This document shows, piece after piece, positions 35,400 through 39,481 of a stretch of DNA of 39,481 nucleotides. Position numbers and translations under genes: made by a program. The notes beneath the pieces were generated by a model. It was not told the origin of the DNA, did not search any database, and saw only the letters and a list, made by a program, of their open reading frames with translations. Each line of letters opens with the position of its first letter. Positions within the stretch are counted from its first letter, which is position 1. This DNA is from Pirellulales bacterium (GTDB lineage: Bacteria > Planctomycetota > Planctomycetia > Pirellulales > S012-138): assembly GCA_028066245.1 (NCBI GenBank), contig JALCBR010000040.1, forward strand, positions 1 to 39,481, read 5' to 3'.

Positions 35400-35930
35400 A
35401 TGAAGCTCAAGTTGATGACTGCTGCCCTCACAGCATGTTTCATGATTGTTGCCGCCGGCGAAGTTCAGGCAGAAACAACGGTGACTCTGTCTGAAATGCA
35501 TCTTTGCTGTTGGCTGTGCGAAAGCGGTGTTGAGGAAGCCGTCAAGAGTGTCGATGGGGCCAGTGTCATTGTGAATCGTGAGGAATTGAATGCGGTGATA
35601 ACGGCCACCGATGATTCAGTTGCACAAAAGGCTCTCGATGCGGTTGCTGCAGCCGGATTTCATGGCAAGAGCGATCACGAGACAGTCATTCAAAAGGCCA
35701 ACCTGGGACTCAAGGCTGGCAAGGTACAACGCCTGGCTTTTACGGGGCTTCACAATTGCTGCGGCGGGTGCCACCAAGCAATCGTGAAAGCGATTGAAGC
35801 AATCCCAGGCGTTAAGGCGCACAACACCAAGGTCAATCAAGACGCTCTGGTCGTCGAGGGAGATTTTGACGGTAGAGCACTGGTTAAATCTCTCTTTGCT
35901 GCCGGGTTCCATGTCGAGCTAGAGAAGTAG
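35400..35930 (+). CDS. Exported tandem HMA-like protein
   Basis: A 176-residue protein from the ATG at 35400 (the frame extends upstream to 35118 without family resemblance). It has a signal peptide: hydrophobic core ~5-19 and cleavage near Val-Gln-Ala at ~22-24. Two ferredoxin-like heavy-metal-associated domains follow, at ~26-90 and ~98-175. Each first loop has Cys-Cys-x-x-Cys (HLCCWLCES near 35 and HNCCGGCHQA near 120), extending the normal HMA Cys-x-x-Cys by one. The second halves (VIVNREELNAVITATD, ALDAVAAAGFHG, ALVVEGDFDGRALVKSLFAAGFHVE) fit HMA strands 2-4. It may bind Cu, Zn or another soft metal outside the cytoplasm. No transporter is adjacent. Alternatively the cysteines could form disulphides. 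Confidence 0.8.
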   Translation: MKLKLMTAALTACFMIVAAGEVQAETTVTLSEMHLCCWLCESGVEEAVKSVDGASVIVNREELNAVITATDDSVAQKALDAVAAAGFHGKSDHETVIQKANLGLKAGKVQRLAFTGLHNCCGGCHQAIVKAIEAIPGVKAHNTKVNQDALVVEGDFDGRALVKSLFAAGFHVELEK

Positions 35931-36438
35931 CTTGCAGAGGCAGACAGGATCGATTTCTTCCATTCCTTTGAATCGACGCGCAAAGCTGCCCTATCAATCC
36001 ATTCGTGCGGGGTTCGCAGTGTCTCACACTTCGCGGCGTGCCTTCGACTGACTCCGGGATCGTCTGGCATGGTCAGCGGAACGTTCCCTAGCTTTGTTCA
36101 ATTGTGCAGCAGTCGGATGTCTCGGCGGAGGGAGCGTCCGGATGAACGACAAGTCTGTCGTGTGCCGAGAGATGCCCAGACTCTGGATGAGCTACTCAAA
36201 GTTCGCTGTGAGCCTTGGCTCTTGGATGTCAATTGAAGCGTCCGCACGTGATCTATTTGGCGGTCCGCCACATTTTCGATCACGTGAGGTTGGGTTTCAA
36301 ATCGCTTCAAGCCCATCAGAGAGTATTGATCGGCCGGCTCGTCCTCGGGCGGGATTCCCAACCAATCATAATAGGGATCAAATGCCGGCCTTTCGCAGGC
36401 GGAGTTCGAAAGTGAGTCTTGCCCATCGGCGTGTGGCT
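35931..36438. other. Convergent intergenic stretch before acs
   Basis: These 508 bases carry no intact gene. The right half contains the degraded domain listed at 36206-36433. From 35931 to 36205 nothing recognisable was found on either strand. Confidence 0.5.
36206..36433 (-). pseudogene. Remnant of a planctomycete-specific N-terminal domain
   Basis: Translation of the minus strand gives AFDPYYDWLGIPPEDEPADQY, then SLMGLKRFE...VIENVADRQIDHVRTLQL. To my knowledge this matches the opening of a domain recurrent in planctomycete proteins (the 'WLGIPPEEQPP.HYRLLG...F..DP.VI..AA..RM..LR' pattern, often before kinase or membrane regions). After Gln at 36206 the similarity stops. The frame runs on without the expected 'LLNE..AAR.CLL' continuation. 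No start codon with a ribosome site is present, and the 5' side runs into the end of acs. It is best read as a decayed gene piece. Confidence 0.5.
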
Positions 36439-38370
36439 CTAGTCCTCTTCTCCTCGCAGCTTGGCTAGCACGCTGTAGTCTTCCAGCGTTGACGTATCTC
36501 CAACGGTTTCCCGTCCGGCGGCGATGTCCCGCAAGAGCCGGCGCATAATCTTGCCACTGCGTGTTTTGGGAAGAGCTGCTGTGAAGCGGATGTCATCTGG
36601 CGAAGCGTGCGCGCCGATCATCTTTCGCACATGCTGCCGCAGATCGGTCCGCAGCTCATCGGTTGGTTCCCCCTCAGCGAGCGTCACAAACACAGCAACG
36701 GCTTCGCCCTTAAGGTCATCTGGACGACCCACTGCGGCTGCTTCCGCGACATGCGCATGGCCGACCAGGGCGCTTTCAATCTCGGTGGTGCTCAGGCGAT
36801 GCCCGGACACGTTGAGGACATCGTCCAAACGTCCGTAAATCCAAAGATAGCCATCCTGGTCACGCATGGCGTTGTCACCGGCCAGGTAAGCTCCCTCAAT
36901 CGTGCTCCAATATTGTTTGCGGTAGCGTTCATCATCTCCCCAAATTCCACGCAACATGCCCGGCCAAGGTTGAGTGAGGATTAGCATGCCTTGTTCACCA
37001 GGGCCGCATTCGTTGCCGTTTTCGTCAACGATCTTCGGCACAACACCAGGCAGCGGGCGGCAGCAACTGCCGGGTTTGGTCGGAGTCGCACCAGGCAAGG
37101 GACTAAGCATGATGCCGCCGGTTTCCGTCTGCCACCAGGTATCAACAATCGGGCAGCGCTCGCCGCCGATCTTCTTGTGGTACCACATCCAGGCAGCAGG
37201 GTTGATCGGTTCGCCAACGGAGCCCAACAACCGCAGGCTGGAGAGATCATATTTCTCCGGCCATTTGTCGCCCCACTTGATGAACGCACGGATGGCGGTG
37301 GGAGCGGTGTAGAAGATGGTCGCTTTGTATTTCTCAACGACTTGCCACAGGCGCCCTTCATCGGGAAAGTTAGGCGCGCCTTCGTACATCACACTGGTCG
37401 CCCCCGCGGAAAGAGGGCCATAGACGATGTAGCTATGTCCCGTGATCCACCCGCAATCGGCCGTGCACCAATAGATATCATCTGGACGATGATCAAAGAC
37501 CCACTCGAAGGTCTTCTTCGCCCACAAATTGTATCCGGCGGTTGTGTGCCGAATGCCTTTGGGCTTGCCCGTGGAACCACTGGTGTAAAGCAAGAACAAC
37601 GTGTGCTCGCTATCCATGGGCTCCGCCGGACAATCAGCGGCAACGTCCGCGATCAGGTCATGCCACCAATGGTCGCGCCCAGCTTGCATCTGGATCTTGT
37701 TCTCACACCGCTTGAGCACAATGCAATGTTTGACGGTTGGCGATTTATCCAGCGCGTCGTCAACGTTCTTCTTCAACGGCAGGATGGAACCGCGTCGCCA
37801 TCCACCGTCGGCAGTGATCACAAGTTTCGCTCCGGCGTCGTTGTTGCGATCGGCGATGGCTTCGCTAGAAAAACCTCCAAAGATGACCGAGTGTGCCGCG
37901 CCGATCCGCGCGCAGGCTAACATCGCGATAGCCAACTCGGGCACCATCGGCATATAGATGGAAACACGGTCCTCTGATTCAATCCCTAGCGCCTTGAGTG
38001 CGTTGGCGAACTTGCAGACTTCCGCGTGCAACTCCGTGTAGGTCAAGGTCCGTGTGTCGCCAGGCTCGCCTTCCCAATAGAAGGCGATCTTGTCGCCCAG
38101 CCCAGCATCCAGTTGTTTGTCCAAGCAGTTGTAGCTGACGTTTGTCTTGCCACCATCGAACCACCGGGCAAAAGGCAACTGCCAATCAAGAACCTTGTCA
38201 AAAGGTTCAAACCAGTGCAGTTCATTGCGTGCCGCTTCCGCCCAAAACGATTCGGGATCGTCGTTGACTGACTGCCAAAGTTGCTGGTATTGATCCATCG
38301 AACGCACACGCGCGCTTTGTGAGAACTCTTGCGGAGGAGCGTAAAGTTGCTGGCCTTCAACGGTGGACAT
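36439..38370 (-). CDS. acs: Acetyl-coenzyme A synthetase
   Basis: Activates acetate with ATP and CoA to acetyl-CoA in the cytoplasm. I chose the ATG at 38370 (643 residues) because GAGG lies about six bases upstream. The ATG at 38382 would add four residues. Motifs are the N-terminal [56 protein letters not shown], the P-loop [36 protein letters not shown] and the C-terminal [14 protein letters not shown], whose lysine is the known acetylation-controlled residue. Length is normal for Acs. No deacetylase or acetyltransferase gene is nearby. It is monocistronic in view. Confidence 0.97.
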   Translation of the reverse strand: MSTVEGQQLYAPPQEFSQSARVRSMDQYQQLWQSVNDDPESFWAEAARNELHWFEPFDKVLDWQLPFARWFDGGKTNVSYNCLDKQLDAGLGDKIAFYWEGEPGDTRTLTYTELHAEVCKFANALKALGIESEDRVSIYMPMVPELAIAMLACARIGAAHSVIFGGFSSEAIADRNNDAGAKLVITADGGWRRGSILPLKKNVDDALDKSPTVKHCIVLKRCENKIQMQAGRDHWWHDLIADVAADCPAEPMDSEHTLFLLYTSGSTGKPKGIRHTTAGYNLWAKKTFEWVFDHRPDDIYWCTADCGWITGHSYIVYGPLSAGATSVMYEGAPNFPDEGRLWQVVEKYKATIFYTAPTAIRAFIKWGDKWPEKYDLSSLRLLGSVGEPINPAAWMWYHKKIGGERCPIVDTWWQTETGGIMLSPLPGATPTKPGSCCRPLPGVVPKIVDENGNECGPGEQGMLILTQPWPGMLRGIWGDDERYRKQYWSTIEGAYLAGDNAMRDQDGYLWIYGRLDDVLNVSGHRLSTTEIESALVGHAHVAEAAAVGRPDDLKGEAVAVFVTLAEGEPTDELRTDLRQHVRKMIGAHASPDDIRFTAALPKTRSGKIMRRLLRDIAAGRETVGDTSTLEDYSVLAKLRGEED

Positions 38371-38664
38371 GGTAAACCTCATGCGACTGGTCTTGCAGCA
38401 TAGACGGATGGTCAGCGAGCATCTTTGTCATGTTCTAAGTTGCTAGTGGCGGACTGTCAAAGTCTGCGCACCGTACGACGGGATCTGTTTTCGGCTTGCC
38501 GTAATCAGTGAAAACCGTCAATCTTATGATTGCTCATTCGCATCGAGTTGTGGTCGTCGAGATATCTTCATCGCGAGTGCGCGACGCGAACGTAGCAGCC
38601 CTCCGTACGCCGTACATTTCAGCGCGTGCGAAGAATCCGCAAGTCGTCAGGAGGACGCGGCCGG

Positions 38665-39481
38665 GTGTCGCCCGATTCTAAAAAGTCGTCACGGGCACGA
38701 AGGAAGGCAGCACCGCCAGCTCGTCTCGTGTCGCCGGATGATTCTCGTTTCTTGTTTGACGTTGCCGACGAAGGGCTGCATCGAACGATTGGCGTTGGAA
38801 TCGCCTGGATGCATTGCCGCCGCTCGCCCACAAAGACCATCAACGAAGATTCCACTGGACTGATTCCGGTCAATCAATCCTCAGCCGTTTTCGTGGTCGC
38901 AGATGGTGTAGGAGGGCATTCTGCAGGCGAGCAAGCCTCGAGAATGGTCGTTGAGTATCTCCGCGACGCTGTTGCGGATGCCGTAGCTAACGACCAGCTC
39001 CTTCGTACTGCCATTCTCAACGGGCTGGAACGTGCCAATCAAGCCGTCCTCGATCTGAAGTTGGGGTCAGCGTCAACCGCCGCTGTAGTGGAAGTCAGCG
39101 GACCAGTCGTTCGTACATATCACGTCGGTGACTCTGGAATCGTGATCTGTGGTTCGAGGGGCAAGATGAAGCTGCAAACGATCGCGCATGCGCCGGTTAG
39201 CTATGCTGTTGAGGCCGGGATCCTCAACGAGAAGGAAGCGATGCGACACCAAGACCGACATCTGGTATCCAACGTCGTGGGAAGTTCTGAGATGAGAATC
39301 GAGATCGGGCCGACGACAACCTTGGCTCCGCAAGATACACTCATGCTTGCCAGTGATGGCTTGTTCGACAATTTGTATCCAGATGAGATTGTCGAACTCA
39401 TTCGCAAAAGGTCACTTCCGGAAGCTGCGGCTCGTCTGGGCACCGTGGTCGGTGATCGGATGGCAGGAATCAAGTCAGGGA
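38665..39481 (+). CDS. PP2C-type protein phosphatase (C-terminus beyond right edge)
   Basis: A metal-dependent (PPM/PP2C) Ser/Thr phosphatase, cut by the window edge. 272 codons are visible from GTG at 38665, which has GGAGG ten bases upstream. Motifs in order are NEDS (metal/phosphate region), VVADGVGGHSAGEQAS (metal-binding Asp), TAAVVEVSG, YHVGDSGIVI and LMLASDGLFDNL (metal-binding Asp). The first ~60 residues before the catalytic core are basic and low in motif. Such phosphatases reverse Hanks-kinase or partner-switch phosphorylation. The kinase and STAS genes in this window are possible but distant partners, so this is only a suggestion. Confidence 0.88.
   Translation, partial: MSPDSKKSSRARRKAAPPARLVSPDDSRFLFDVADEGLHRTIGVGIAWMHCRRSPTKTINEDSTGLIPVNQSSAVFVVADGVGGHSAGEQASRMVVEYLRDAVADAVANDQLLRTAILNGLERANQAVLDLKLGSASTAAVVEVSGPVVRTYHVGDSGIVICGSRGKMKLQTIAHAPVSYAVEAGILNEKEAMRHQDRHLVSNVVGSSEMRIEIGPTTTLAPQDTLMLASDGLFDNLYPDEIVELIRKRSLPEAAARLGTVVGDRMAGIKSG

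Noticed and set aside
36991-37920. 309-residue plus-strand frame opposite acs
   Set aside because: Antisense shadow of acetyl-CoA synthetase, with no motif or ribosome site of its own.
38619-38873. Minus-strand frame over the start of the phosphatase gene
   Set aside because: It overlaps the PP2C frame with its GGAGG site and shows no motif.

Overview
The window looks like a chromosomal segment of a planctomycete, most likely a Pirellulales relative. This rests on content: a BBP7-type outer-membrane beta-barrel gene, a fused aroD-aroE gene, a membrane Ser/Thr kinase with a Cache-like sensor, exported proteins typical of the group, moderate-to-high GC, many long non-coding gaps and short transcription units. 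It is mostly core metabolism with small accessory pieces. No phage, integron, CRISPR array, rRNA or tRNA was seen.

Layout. 1-4725 (minus): an ABC-2 type exporter (ATPase plus a permease running off the left edge) and an exported amidohydrolase. 4953-7187 (minus): receptor-like Ser/Thr kinase. 7607-10557 (minus): aroDE and purA. 11037-11909 (minus): CPBP membrane protease. 12493-13737 (plus): BBP7 barrel with a terminator, followed by a 241-bp inverted-repeat element. 14499-17124: DUF6580-like membrane protein diverging from a WecA/TagO-type glycosyl-phosphate transferase. 17406-19332 (minus): exported Pcm, then hisB. 19798-19942: a second structured repeat. 20265-21300 (plus): a partner-switching pair (STAS antagonist, RsbW-like kinase). 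21379-22388: two lineage-type hypotheticals. 22620-27462 (plus): gltX, glnS and a LarA-like protein. 27487-28500 (minus): MoxR. 29193-31478 (plus): rpmF, fabD, fabG. 31602-31847 (minus): SelW-like selenoprotein. 32127-33803 (minus): ettA. 34055-34588 (plus): winged-helix protein. 34716-35091: frameshifted TPR remnant. 35400-35930 (plus): exported tandem HMA-like protein. 36206-36433 (minus): remnant of a planctomycete-type domain. 36439-38370 (minus): acs. 38665-end (plus): PP2C phosphatase, cut by the right edge.

The most noteworthy observation is the SelW-like gene. The open part of this frame starts only after a TGA. Reading through that TGA restores a complete Rdx-family protein with a Cys-x-x-Sec motif, a GTG start and a good ribosome binding site. 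A stem-loop of the shape expected for a bacterial SECIS element lies 21 nt after the UGA. This implies that the organism decodes UGA as selenocysteine, which the rest of the genome would confirm or refute.

Several proteins carry additions beyond their usual family architecture: GlnRS with a C-terminal Cys-Pro/Trp module, a signal-peptide-bearing Pcm with an extra beta-rich domain, and a WecA-type enzyme with a soluble tail. Start sites were often moved inward from the longest frame because the upstream start was TTG or GTG and an internal ATG or GTG fitted the family or the ribosome binding site better.
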